Source: Streptococcus sanguinis SK355
GTDB lineage: Bacteria; Bacillota; Bacilli; Lactobacillales; Streptococcaceae
Length of the DNA: 64,000 bases
Direction of reading: 5' to 3'
Assembly: GCF_000212855.1 (NCBI RefSeq)
Contig: NZ_GL890993.1
Span: 112,536-176,535 of the forward strand
Part shown: in pieces, positions 30,143 through 37,784 of the stretch
Layout: each line of letters starts with the position of its first letter
How positions within the stretch are numbered: position 1 is the first letter of the stretch
Program-made: the position numbers and the translations under genes
Notes under the pieces: model-generated
The model's input: only the letters and a program-made list of their open reading frames with translations
Told to the model about the DNA's origin: nothing
The model's database searches: none

Positions 30143-31807
30143 CTATTCAACGCTAAAAATATATGGATAAACCGGCTGACTGCCCTGATGAATTTCTACT
30201 TCGACATCCTCGAATTGTTCCATCAAATCTTGAGCAAGACTGCTCGCCAACTCTTCACTGCCATCCTCACCGATATAGATAGAGACAATCTCGCTGTCTT
30301 CATTGAGCATCTTGCTGAACGTTTCTTTCAAAGCTGTCAGCATATCTGGATTAGAAACAACAATCTTACCATCCACCATACCAAGGTTGTCATTCTCATG
30401 AATTTCCAAACCATCAATCGTCGTATCACGAACCGCAGTCGTCACGCTACCGCTAACTACTTCTGCCAAGGCTGCAGTCATACGCTCTTGGTTTTCCTCA
30501 ATAGTCTTGCTGCCATCAAAAGCTAGGAGACTGGTCAAACCTTGAGGGATTGTGCGAGTCTCAATCACTGCTGCAGGCTGTTCAATCACTTCTGCTGCAG
30601 ACTGGGCTGCCATGAAGATGTTTTTATTATTTGGCAAGATAATGATATTACGAGCATTAACTTGCTCCACAGCTTTGATAAAGTCCTCTGTAGATGGGTT
30701 CATGGTTTGCCCGCCAGAGATGATATAGTCAACTCCCTGAGCCTTAAAGATTTCAGCCAAGCCATCACCAGCCACTACAGCGATAATCGCAAATTCTTTT
30801 TCTTGAGCCGGCTTAGCTGAGCGTTCTTCCTTTTCAACCTGCGCTTCGTGCTGGTTGCGCATATTGTCAACCTTGACCTTGACCAAACTACCATACTTGA
30901 GACCTTCCTGCATAACCAGTCCTGGATCTTCAGTGTGAACATGGACTTTGACGATTTCATCATCGTTGACTACCAACAGGGAATCTCCCAAATCGTTGAG
31001 GTAGTTGCGAAATTCATCATAATCAAAATCTTTTACATAGGTTGGTCCTGTTTTGAGAGCCACCATGATTTCTGTACAGTAGCCGTAAGTGATGTCTTCC
31101 GTTGCCACATGGCCAGCTACAGACTTATGATGCTCAGCATTGATCATCTCAGACATGGTCGCAGGTGTCGCCACAAAGTCCTCAGAAGCGATATATTCGC
31201 CTGTAAGAGCAGACAAGAAGCCTTCGTAGATAAAGACCAGCCCTTGACCGCCAGAGTCCACAACACCAACTTCTTTCAGAACCGGCAGCATATCCGGTGT
31301 CTTAGCCAGAGCAGACTTGGCTCCTTCAAGAGCCGCTTTCATAACTTCTACAGCATCATTAGTGACTTCAGCTTTCTTCTTAGCTCCGATAGCCGCACCG
31401 CGGGAAACAGTCAAAATCGTTCCCTCAACTGGCTTCATAACTGCCTTGTAAGCCACTTCTACACCAGACTGAAAGGCCAGAGCTAGGTCTTCACCAGTCA
31501 GCTCTTCATTCTCCTTCACACTTTGAGAAAAACCGCGGAAAAGCTGGGAAGTGATAACTCCTGAGTTACCACGCGCGCCCATCAAAAGACCTTTCGCAAA
31601 GATACCTGCCGCTTCACCAACTGTTGAAGCAGACTTATCTGACACTTCCTTGGCGCCATTTTCAATGGTCATGCCCATGTTGGTCCCTGTATCTCCATCT
31701 GGAACTGGGAAGACATTCAAAGAGTTTACATATTCAGCCTGTTTATTTAAGCGAGTAGATGCTGCTTGCACCATTTCTTGGAATAAACTAGTAGTAATAT
31801 TTGCCAC
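30143..31807 (-). CDS. fakA: FakA-like DAK2-domain fatty acid kinase subunit (YloV)
   Basis: 554 aa. The N-terminal DAK2 nucleotide-binding domain (VPDGDTGTNMGMTI at residues 34-47, GARGNSGVITSQLFRG) is followed by a middle domain and a DegV-like C-terminal part (IIILPNNKNIFMAAQSA). In Firmicutes FakA phosphorylates exogenous fatty acids presented by a FakB protein so that they enter phospholipid synthesis. It follows the Asp23-family gene by 2 bp, the conserved yloU-yloV arrangement. Confidence 0.93.
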   Translation of the reverse strand: MANITTSLFQEMVQAASTRLNKQAEYVNSLNVFPVPDGDTGTNMGMTIENGAKEVSDKSASTVGEAAGIFAKGLLMGARGNSGVITSQLFRGFSQSVKENEELTGEDLALAFQSGVEVAYKAVMKPVEGTILTVSRGAAIGAKKKAEVTNDAVEVMKAALEGAKSALAKTPDMLPVLKEVGVVDSGGQGLVFIYEGFLSALTGEYIASEDFVATPATMSEMINAEHHKSVAGHVATEDITYGYCTEIMVALKTGPTYVKDFDYDEFRNYLNDLGDSLLVVNDDEIVKVHVHTEDPGLVMQEGLKYGSLVKVKVDNMRNQHEAQVEKEERSAKPAQEKEFAIIAVVAGDGLAEIFKAQGVDYIISGGQTMNPSTEDFIKAVEQVNARNIIILPNNKNIFMAAQSAAEVIEQPAAVIETRTIPQGLTSLLAFDGSKTIEENQERMTAALAEVVSGSVTTAVRDTTIDGLEIHENDNLGMVDGKIVVSNPDMLTALKETFSKMLNEDSEIVSIYIGEDGSEELASSLAQDLMEQFEDVEVEIHQGSQPVYPYIFSVE

Positions 31808-31809
31808 GA

Positions 31810-32175
31810 TTATTCTCCTACGACTTTAATATTTTGGATATAAACATTCACTGCATGGGCAGTAATTCCGAGCTTGTTTTCCAAACTGAATTTAACACGC
31901 TCTTGGATGTTTTTGGAAACTTCGCTGATTTTGACTCCATAGCTTAAGACAGTGTAGACATCAACTGCGATATCACCTTCATCAGTCGCTTTCACAACCA
32001 CGCCCTTAGCATAGTTTTCTTTTCCTAAAAGGGCTTGAAAATTATCCTTGATTGCATTTTTGCTGGCCATACCAACTACACCAAAAATTTCAGTCGCTGC
32101 ACCACCGACGATTGTTGCAATCACATCATCAGTCAGCTCAATTTGACCATCTTTTGTATTAATTTTCACAGTCAT
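31810..32175 (-). CDS. Asp23/Gls24 family protein (YloU-like)
   Basis: 121 aa, full length for the YloU branch of the Asp23/Gls24 envelope-stress family. The conserved features are GQIELTDDVIATIVGGAATE at the start and a VYTVLSYGVKISEVSKNIQERV segment. It is co-transcribed with fakA and leads that operon. Confidence 0.92.
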   Translation of the reverse strand: MTVKINTKDGQIELTDDVIATIVGGAATEIFGVVGMASKNAIKDNFQALLGKENYAKGVVVKATDEGDIAVDVYTVLSYGVKISEVSKNIQERVKFSLENKLGITAHAVNVYIQNIKVVGE

Positions 32176-32205
32176 AATTTGTACCTCAAAAGTATTTTAT
32201 AGTTT

Positions 32206-32234
32206 ATTCTACCATATTTTATACAGGGTGTAAA
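32206..32234 (-). promoter_or_regulatory. Promoter of the Asp23-fakA operon
   Basis: Minus-strand -35 TTTACA (32229-32234), 17-bp spacer, extended -10 TGG-TAGAAT (32206-32211). Confidence 0.7.
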
Positions 32235-32278
32235 AGAGGAAGGGTCTAAATCAACTGTCTAGGCGGAAATTTCCAAGC

Positions 32279-32310
32279 AAAAAAGGACGGAAAATTTCCA
32301 TCCTTTTTAA
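32279..32310 (-). terminator. Terminator after rpmB
   Basis: AAAAGGATGGAAA / TTTCCGTCCTTTTT hairpin ending in a T run on the minus strand. Confidence 0.8.
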
Positions 32311-32317
32311 ATAAAGA

Positions 32318-32506
32318 TTAAACGCGTTCAACTTTACCTGATTTAAGGGCACGAGCTGAAGCCCAAACTTTTTTAGGTTTACCGTCAATCAAAACAGTAA
32401 CTTTTTGAAGATTTGGTTTAACAGCGCGTTTTGTTTGGTTCATCGCGTGAGAGCGGTTGTTTCCTGATACAGTCTTACGACCAGTAAAGTAACATACTTT
32501 AGCCAT
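32318..32506 (-). CDS. rpmB: Ribosomal protein bL28
   Basis: 62 aa, complete. The start [24 protein letters not shown]-type sequence is diagnostic for L28 of the large ribosomal subunit; the zinc-binding cysteines of some L28 versions are absent, as usual in streptococci. It is monocistronic with its own promoter, GGAGGA site and terminator. Confidence 0.98.
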   Translation of the reverse strand: MAKVCYFTGRKTVSGNNRSHAMNQTKRAVKPNLQKVTVLIDGKPKKVWASARALKSGKVERV

Positions 32507-32556
32507 TGATACTTATCCTCCTGATTAGTTTAAGGTGTTTTACCACATACTTATAA

Positions 32557-32585
32557 AGTCTACCATACTTTACCGAGTTTGGCAA
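32557..32585 (-). promoter_or_regulatory. rpmB promoter
   Basis: Minus-strand -35 TTGCCA (32580-32585), 17-bp spacer, extended -10 TGG-TAGACT (32557-32562). Confidence 0.7.
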
Positions 32586-32636
32586 GAGCTAGTTCCCAAG
32601 TTTTGCAAATAATCACCTTTTTAAAACAAGAAATAA

Positions 32637-33311
32637 TTAGATATAAATCACTTTCAAATGACCGAAAGCCACGCTGCCTTCTAAATAGAGCGTTTTTTCT
32701 TTTTCACTGGTATCGCGAACTTGAGAAACACCGCCAAAAGCACAAGCAACCTTGCTGACAACCTGCCAAGAGCTTGGAACAAAGAGAGTGGCATTACCAA
32801 AAGCAACTTCCACTTTAAAAGTCGCTGAATCCCCAGCTATCTTAGCGTTGTCAAAGTAAACCTTGGCACTACCAAAAGAGCAAGTCAGCTCATCATAGCT
32901 AAAATTGTCCTTATTGACATAACGGGTGCCTGAGCCAAAGACAATGCCTTCGCCACCAATTTCTTCGCCAGAAAAATGTTTAGAAAAATGCCTTAATTTC
33001 CATTTTTTGCTAGGTTTGACCAAGAAATTGACACCGATACAGGCTAGAATACCAGCAAAACTAACTGCGCTTGCTGAGATATTGGGCAAGAGGTCGTAAG
33101 TGCTATTAGCAATGATAAAAGCGATAATGGCAAAGATAAAACCTAGCGGAATGTTGCCAGAATAGAAGCTCTCCGCTGAAAAATAGACAAAGCCCATAAT
33201 GACCAACAAAGGCCAAACATTGATGTGAATAACGGGAATCCCGAAATTCCCCTGCAAAAGTACCCAAGCTGCTAGAAGTAAGCAAGCCAGTCCTAATATT
33301 GTTTTTCTCAT
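32637..33311 (-). CDS. Membrane protein with LiaF-like C-terminal domain
   Basis: 224 aa. Four membrane helices fill residues 1-95, followed by a cytoplasmic-looking beta domain of the LiaF C-terminal type, marked by repeated SFGSAKVYFDNA, AFGNATLFVPSSW and CAFGGVSQV units. It starts 4 bp after the stop of a LytTR regulator, so the two form one operon. In streptococci, LytTR regulators are commonly paired with membrane proteins that restrain them (HdrRM, BrsRM), which suggests that role here by analogy. Confidence 0.85.
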   Translation of the reverse strand: MRKTILGLACLLLAAWVLLQGNFGIPVIHINVWPLLVIMGFVYFSAESFYSGNIPLGFIFAIIAFIIANSTYDLLPNISASAVSFAGILACIGVNFLVKPSKKWKLRHFSKHFSGEEIGGEGIVFGSGTRYVNKDNFSYDELTCSFGSAKVYFDNAKIAGDSATFKVEVAFGNATLFVPSSWQVVSKVACAFGGVSQVRDTSEKEKTLYLEGSVAFGHLKVIYI

Positions 33312-33315
33312 GATG

Positions 33316-33762
33316 TTACCTCGTTTCGTTTAACTTTTCTTTTAAAATTTGATAATAGTGCCTAGACACATACACTTCCTTATGGGTATCGTAGAAACGG
33401 ACGCTGCTACTGCCCGAAAAGGATTTTTCCAGCGAGTAAATCGCCTTACTATTGATAATGCTGGATTTGGATATGCGACAAAAATAATAGGGCAGGCGGT
33501 CTTCCAACTCATAGAGCTTGTGCTTGACTTCATAAGCATCCTCACGCGTATGAGCAAAAATCTTGCTACCGTCAGTCTCGAAAAAGAGAATATTGTCAAT
33601 ATCCAGAAAATATTCGCTAGCTCCCTTATAAAAAATAATGGGCGGTGCCGTTGCTTGCTCCAGAGCTTGCTGAATTTGCTCGAGCTGAGCATCAAATCGA
33701 GCAGCCCTGATGACAATCTCTACTTCCGCTAAATCCGAATCCAGTTCTACTCGAATTTTCAT
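33316..33762 (-). CDS. LytTR-family transcriptional regulator
   Basis: 148 aa. The C-terminal two thirds (about residues 45-146) is a LytTR DNA-binding domain (YFLDIDNILFFETDGSKIFAHT..., FCRISKSSIINSKAI). There is no receiver domain, so activity is probably controlled by the co-transcribed membrane protein. A promoter preceded by two 9-bp direct repeats with 12-bp spacing, the signature of LytTR sites, lies just upstream and suggests autoregulation. Confidence 0.93.
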   Translation of the reverse strand: MKIRVELDSDLAEVEIVIRAARFDAQLEQIQQALEQATAPPIIFYKGASEYFLDIDNILFFETDGSKIFAHTREDAYEVKHKLYELEDRLPYYFCRISKSSIINSKAIYSLEKSFSGSSSVRFYDTHKEVYVSRHYYQILKEKLNETR

Positions 33763-33788
33763 TGCTACCTCCTTTACTTTCTACGTTT

Positions 33789-33856
33789 ATTATATCAGTT
33801 TCAAAATGAGAAACAAGGCTTTTTCAGTAAGTGGTAGATTTTGGGCGGTAAGTGGT
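33789..33856 (-). promoter_or_regulatory. LytTR operon promoter with LytTR double site
   Basis: Minus-strand -35 TTGTTT (33811-33816), 16-bp spacer, -10 TATAAT (33789-33794). Ten bases upstream of the -35, ACCACTTAC occurs twice (33827-33835 and 33848-33856) with exactly 12 bp between, so 21 bp or two helical turns from repeat to repeat. That is the geometry of LytTR-family binding sites. Confidence 0.75.
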
Positions 33857-33884
33857 TTGCTGCTAACATTGACAAGAATCAAAC

Positions 33885-33916
33885 ATCAAAAAACCGGGTC
33901 TCGTCCCGGTTTTTTG
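33885..33916 (-). terminator. Terminator after the large repeat-protein gene
   Basis: AAAAAACCGGG / CCCGGTTTTTT perfect hairpin with a T run. Confidence 0.85.
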
Positions 33917-33935
33917 ACAATATAAGGAAAAGGAA

Positions 33936-36900
33936 TTAGTTTTTCTTGTTTTTAGAGGCTTTTGATGACGGAGTGGAAGTCTTAGATACAGATTGTTTAG
34001 AGTCAGTTTTAGACTTACCAAAATTTCTGATTTTATCTATTGGAGTCGTTAGGGCTTTCCCAGCTTTTTTCGCTCCTCCTGCAGCTCCTTTAAAGTCACC
34101 TATATAATCTGTAGTAGTTCTATAAATATCTTTCATCATATTAGCACTCTTAACTGCGTCCCTTTCTTCCCATGCTTTACCAAATTCTGTCATGTATGCT
34201 TTGAAAGAATTCCATCGATTAGACATTCGTTCTAACGCTTCATTTTCAACCATCTTGGCTTCTGGACTATAAGGAATGCCTTGTGAGTAGTTAAATCCTG
34301 TGCTTAGCAATAGAGCAGCATCTTGAACTTCTTGCTTATCTGCAACTTTGGTAATAGCTCTTGCAGACTTAGTGACTTGATCTATTGCTTTCTTCCCTCT
34401 TGAAGACGCAAATGTTCCTATCGCATAGCCAGCATTTTTAAGCATTTTCATGTTTTCACTGTCTGTTGATTTCTTTTTGGTTGAATTTTCAATAAAAGTG
34501 TCTAAGTCTTTTTTCTTACCTTCTACATATTTATTAAACTTCTCTGGATATAAACTAAATCCGCCAACAGCAGTCGTCTCTTTGGCCGCCTTCTTTGCCT
34601 CTTTTTCTGACGCTGGGGTTTTAAAGAAGTCTCTTTTAATACCATTTGTCAGTGGATCAAAATAGTCCCCAATTTGCTTCTCGATTTCGTTAGATATTTT
34701 ACTCAGTTTTTTAGTATCCCTATCTTGAAACGCTTTATAAACTTCTTGTTTTAGTTTATGATAACCTGGACTAGGCTCTGTCTTTTTCTCCTTCTCCGCC
34801 ATAATAGCAGCCATATCCCTCATATCAACAGCAGTAGGGGGCAAGCCATTTGCAGCATTTAAACCAATACTAAGCATTCTTGAAGTAGAGCCAACTCCTG
34901 GTTTGTCTGCAAATTTATTAACATTATTTACTACAGCAGTTGCCCCATCTAATGCGAGATTTCCACCTACCACACCTAAATATGCTAACTCATTAGAAGA
35001 GGCTCGAATCGCTGCAAGTCTAGAGGATGAGCTAGCTGCCATGTTATCTATCGCAGCTCCAACATAACCTAAGTCTTTGAAACGTCTATCATCTTTGACT
35101 TCAAAATCATTTGTCAAATGCTGTTTAGCAGATTTATTCATAGCATTTCTGTAATTATTTATATCCCTGTTAAACTCGTATTGAAATCTTTCAGATAACG
35201 CTTTGGGATCCGAGGTCATTCTGTGGTAAGTAGCACCCGGCCCTGCAAACATCGCACCTGCTTGATAGTAGTCTTCTGGTGTTCGACTAAAAGTTTGAGA
35301 TAAGCCTAAGTCAACCGTCGTTGGAAGAGTTTGGTTAGTGAGTACGTCCTCTGTAGCTAAAGGATTGTTAAAAAGGGTTGAAGTGGGCTTACTTTCGCTG
35401 ACCCATTGCCAATCTCCGTCTAAAAACGAACCCGGCAATTGATTTTTTCCTGTTGCTGACAGAGAGGATGCATAGTCTAAAGCAAAGCCTGGGAGTCCTT
35501 CCTTGCTCGTGGTTGTCTGCTTGAAGCCTGCCCAATCAGCCAAAGCCTCTGACATCGTTGGGGTGTTAACAGTTTTTGACTTCTCAGAGATATCAATCTG
35601 CTTCCAATCACCCTCGACTGGATTAAAGCCAGACCATTGATTTACTGGTGACGTGCTAACAAAGTCCTCTGTAGGTTTTGTTGCAGAAAGAGTATATTCA
35701 CCCTCCAATGGAGAGAGACTTGCTGTTCTTGATGCAGCATCCTGAACACTAGCCCAATCACCAAGTGCCAAATCACTTAGAGAGTTCCTTTTGTTGGAAA
35801 ACTGGCTTCCAAGCGCATCGGTTACACGAGTCCAGTCTCCTGTTGTAAAATCATCTGTTGCTGTGATAGTTGACGAAGCCGAATTGTTGAAAGAATCATT
35901 GATTCTAGACCAATTATCTACCTCCAAATCACTATAAGCAGCGCTTGTTGACGTTTTATTGTCGCTAAAATCTGATACATGCGACCAGTCACCTGCTGTA
36001 AAGTCGTTCAGACCCAAGCCACTTGTTGAAAATTTATCGCTTGATGAATCAGATACTCTTGACCAATCGCCTGAAGTAAAGTCACTCACTGTCTTGCTGG
36101 TTGACGAAGCATTATCTGCCAAGGCATCAGATGTTCGAGACCAATCACCTGTATCAAAATCACTAAAAGAGTCAGAAATCTCGGAAGATTTCTTAGCAGC
36201 TGAATCGTTGGTGCTCGTCCAATTCCCTGTGCTCAAATCTGCAGAACTTGTATTGCTGTCAGAAATGCTAGACCAGCTTCCAGAACTATAATTGTTGCCC
36301 GATGAAATAGCATCACCAAAGCTAGAAAAGTCGCTGTTATCCTTAGACGAACTGGCATCTCCAATACTGGACCAGCTTCCAGATCCATTTGACAAGTCGT
36401 TGTCGCCAATACTTGACCAATTCCCAGAAGTATCTGACGAGCCAAAGCTACTATCTGAAGTAGAGGTTCCAAGACTATCATTATCTGAAGTAGAATAGCC
36501 ACCGAAACTGTTAGAATCAGAAGATCCGAAACTTCCAGAATCTGAGAAACCTAGACTATCACTATTTGAAGTATAGGAGCCATAACTACCAGAATCCGAG
36601 GAGCTTGAGCTGAAACCACCGGAATCTGAGGTACTGGAACCAAAACTGCCGGAGTCTAAAGAACTGGAACTAAAGCTTCCAGAGTCTGAAGAGCTTGAAC
36701 CGAAACTGTCGGAATCCGAGGAACCTGAACCAAAGCTGCCGGAGTCCGAGGAGCTTGAACCGAAACTGTCGGAATCCGAGGAACCTGAACCAAAGCTGCT
36801 GGAATCCGAGGAACTGGAGCCAAAACCGCCGGAATCTGAGGAACCTGAACCGAAACCACCGGAGTCCGAGGAACTGGAGCCAAAACCGCCAGAGTCCGAG

Positions 36901-37199
36901 GAACTGGAGCCAAAACCACCGGAATCTGAGGAACCTGAACCGAAACCACCGGAATCTGAGGAACCTGAACCGAAACCACCGGAGTCCGAGGAATCTGAAC
37001 CGAAACCACCGGAGTCCGAGGAATCTGAACCGAAACCACCGGAGTCCGAGGAATCTGAACCGAAACCACCGGAGTCCGAGGAACTGGAGCCAAAACCGCC
37101 AGAATCTGAGGAACCTGAACCACCATCATAAGCCTGGACCTGCCCAACGTGGACAAACACAGCGCTCAACAAAATCAAAAGCATTAGTCTTTTCTTCAC
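33936..37199 (-). CDS. Large secreted Ser/Gly/Asp-rich repeat protein, function unknown
   Basis: 1087 aa, beginning with GTG; GAAAGGAGG lies 7 bases upstream. A signal peptide (cut near V-Q-A, residue 23) is followed by eighteen decapeptides of the type SDSGGFGSxS (residues 31-210). Next comes a region of about a dozen Trp-centred repeats of the type DFTTGDWSRVSDA (about 255-600). The C-terminal part (about 640-1087) is helical and contains one domain twice (about 718-845 and 905-1035), ending in a Lys/Ser-rich tail. There is no LPxTG, membrane anchor or known catalytic motif. It is paralogous to the gene at 37785: both share the signal peptide pattern and the SPLEGEYTLSAT motif. I do not recognise a family. 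Confidence 0.85.
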   Translation of the reverse strand: MKKRLMLLILLSAVFVHVGQVQAYDGGSGSSDSGGFGSSSSDSGGFGSDSSDSGGFGSDSSDSGGFGSDSSDSGGFGSGSSDSGGFGSGSSDSGGFGSSSSDSGGFGSSSSDSGGFGSGSSDSGGFGSSSSDSSSFGSGSSDSDSFGSSSSDSGSFGSGSSDSDSFGSSSSDSGSFSSSSLDSGSFGSSTSDSGGFSSSSSDSGSYGSYTSNSDSLGFSDSGSFGSSDSNSFGGYSTSDNDSLGTSTSDSSFGSSDTSGNWSSIGDNDLSNGSGSWSSIGDASSSKDNSDFSSFGDAISSGNNYSSGSWSSISDSNTSSADLSTGNWTSTNDSAAKKSSEISDSFSDFDTGDWSRTSDALADNASSTSKTVSDFTSGDWSRVSDSSSDKFSTSGLGLNDFTAGDWSHVSDFSDNKTSTSAAYSDLEVDNWSRINDSFNNSASSTITATDDFTTGDWTRVTDALGSQFSNKRNSLSDLALGDWASVQDAASRTASLSPLEGEYTLSATKPTEDFVSTSPVNQWSGFNPVEGDWKQIDISEKSKTVNTPTMSEALADWAGFKQTTTSKEGLPGFALDYASSLSATGKNQLPGSFLDGDWQWVSESKPTSTLFNNPLATEDVLTNQTLPTTVDLGLSQTFSRTPEDYYQAGAMFAGPGATYHRMTSDPKALSERFQYEFNRDINNYRNAMNKSAKQHLTNDFEVKDDRRFKDLGYVGAAIDNMAASSSSRLAAIRASSNELAYLGVVGGNLALDGATAVVNNVNKFADKPGVGSTSRMLSIGLNAANGLPPTAVDMRDMAAIMAEKEKKTEPSPGYHKLKQEVYKAFQDRDTKKLSKISNEIEKQIGDYFDPLTNGIKRDFFKTPASEKEAKKAAKETTAVGGFSLYPEKFNKYVEGKKKDLDTFIENSTKKKSTDSENMKMLKNAGYAIGTFASSRGKKAIDQVTKSARAITKVADKQEVQDAALLLSTGFNYSQGIPYSPEAKMVENEALERMSNRWNSFKAYMTEFGKAWEERDAVKSANMMKDIYRTTTDYIGDFKGAAGGAKKAGKALTTPIDKIRNFGKSKTDSKQSVSKTSTPSSKASKNKKN
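36570..37109 (-). repeat. Eighteen 30-bp in-frame repeats
   Basis: Coding tandem repeats of 30 bp, each giving a decapeptide SDS(G/S/D)(G/S)FGS(S/D/G)S. The first ten are nearly identical, the later ones drift to SDSGSF and SDSDSF. Because the period is a multiple of three and lacks stops in several frames, other frames also look open but are shadows. Confidence 0.9.
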
Positions 37200-37311
37200 A
37201 AATGCTCCTCCTTTCTTTTTTTACTATTCTAATATACCATAATTTTATTATAGGCTACTGAGTTTTTTGCCATGTAAAAATATTTTAAAGTCCTTGAAAT
37301 ATTATGTCATA

Positions 37312-37377
37312 TATAATTGACACCTTGTCCAGTAAAAAAGAAACCTTGCTTTTACAAGATTTCTAAGACCTATTTAT
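37312..37377 (-). repeat. Copy 1 of the 66-bp tRNA-Thr downstream block (with terminator)
   Basis: These 66 bases are identical to 39709-39774. On the minus strand they contain the tRNA-Thr terminator hairpin AGAAATCTTG/CAAGGTTTCT plus TTTTTT. Further toward the gene, both copies also share a CATGTAAA(A/G)ATATTTTAA element (37271-37287 here, 39671-39687 in the other) at the same distance from the two start codons. Confidence 0.9.
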
Positions 37378-37452
37378 ACCCCCTGCAGGGAATTTTCTTA
37401 TTAACCCAAATTTGTGACTCCTAAAATTTGCGTTATATAGTGCTGCTCTTAA
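37378..37452 (-). pseudogene. Decayed tRNA-Thr relic
   Basis: Directly beyond the 66-bp block, where the other copy has tRNA-Thr, this copy has a degenerate sequence. It keeps pieces in order: TGCAGGGA, AACC, TGTGAC-CT, GCGTTA, AGTGC and TGCTCT all match the intact tRNA gene, with insertions and a lost acceptor stem. It cannot form a functional tRNA. Confidence 0.6.
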
Positions 37453-37602
37453 ATTTGTGATAAAAATAATATCAAGCAGTACCTAAAAATTCCTGGTAAA
37501 GATACATATTGGATTTCGAACCATAAAAAACCTAAGCGTGTATCACTCCAACTGTCTAAAAATAAGCTTAATGCTTCTAACTTCTTCTTAAGTAGGATAT
37601 AA

Positions 37603-37720
37603 AAAAATTATCTTTCGCTTTATGAACTAGAAAAAGCTACTGTAGATTATAGTGTTTTCTACAAAAAACGAATTAAAAGGACCGAATCCTGTTCAATATA
37701 GAATTCAATCCTTTCAATAA
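37603..37720 (+). pseudogene. Remnant of an IS3-family transposase C-terminus
   Basis: Two overlapping frames give YELEKATVDYSVFYKKRIK and then NPVQYRIQSFQ-stop. Together they resemble the C-terminal end of IS3-family (IS150 group) transposases, which read ...ELEKAI-DYIDYYN-KRIK-KL-G-SPVQYR. A frameshift separates the parts and the rest of the element is missing. I see nothing assignable in 37453-37602 and 37721-37784. Confidence 0.6.
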
Positions 37721-37784
37721 TTATTGGTTCAGCTTTGAAATCTTAGTATAGAAACCTAGTCTTTCGATAAGATGTCAAAGAAGA

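Noticed and set aside
36570-37109. Regular 30-bp repeats resembling a CRISPR array
   Set aside because: There are no unique spacers; units run head to tail in frame as decapeptides of a secreted protein.
36656-37261. Long open frames on both strands within the Ser-rich repeats
   Set aside because: They follow from the 30-bp period lacking stop codons; they have no ribosome binding sites and the minus-strand gene has a clear signal peptide.
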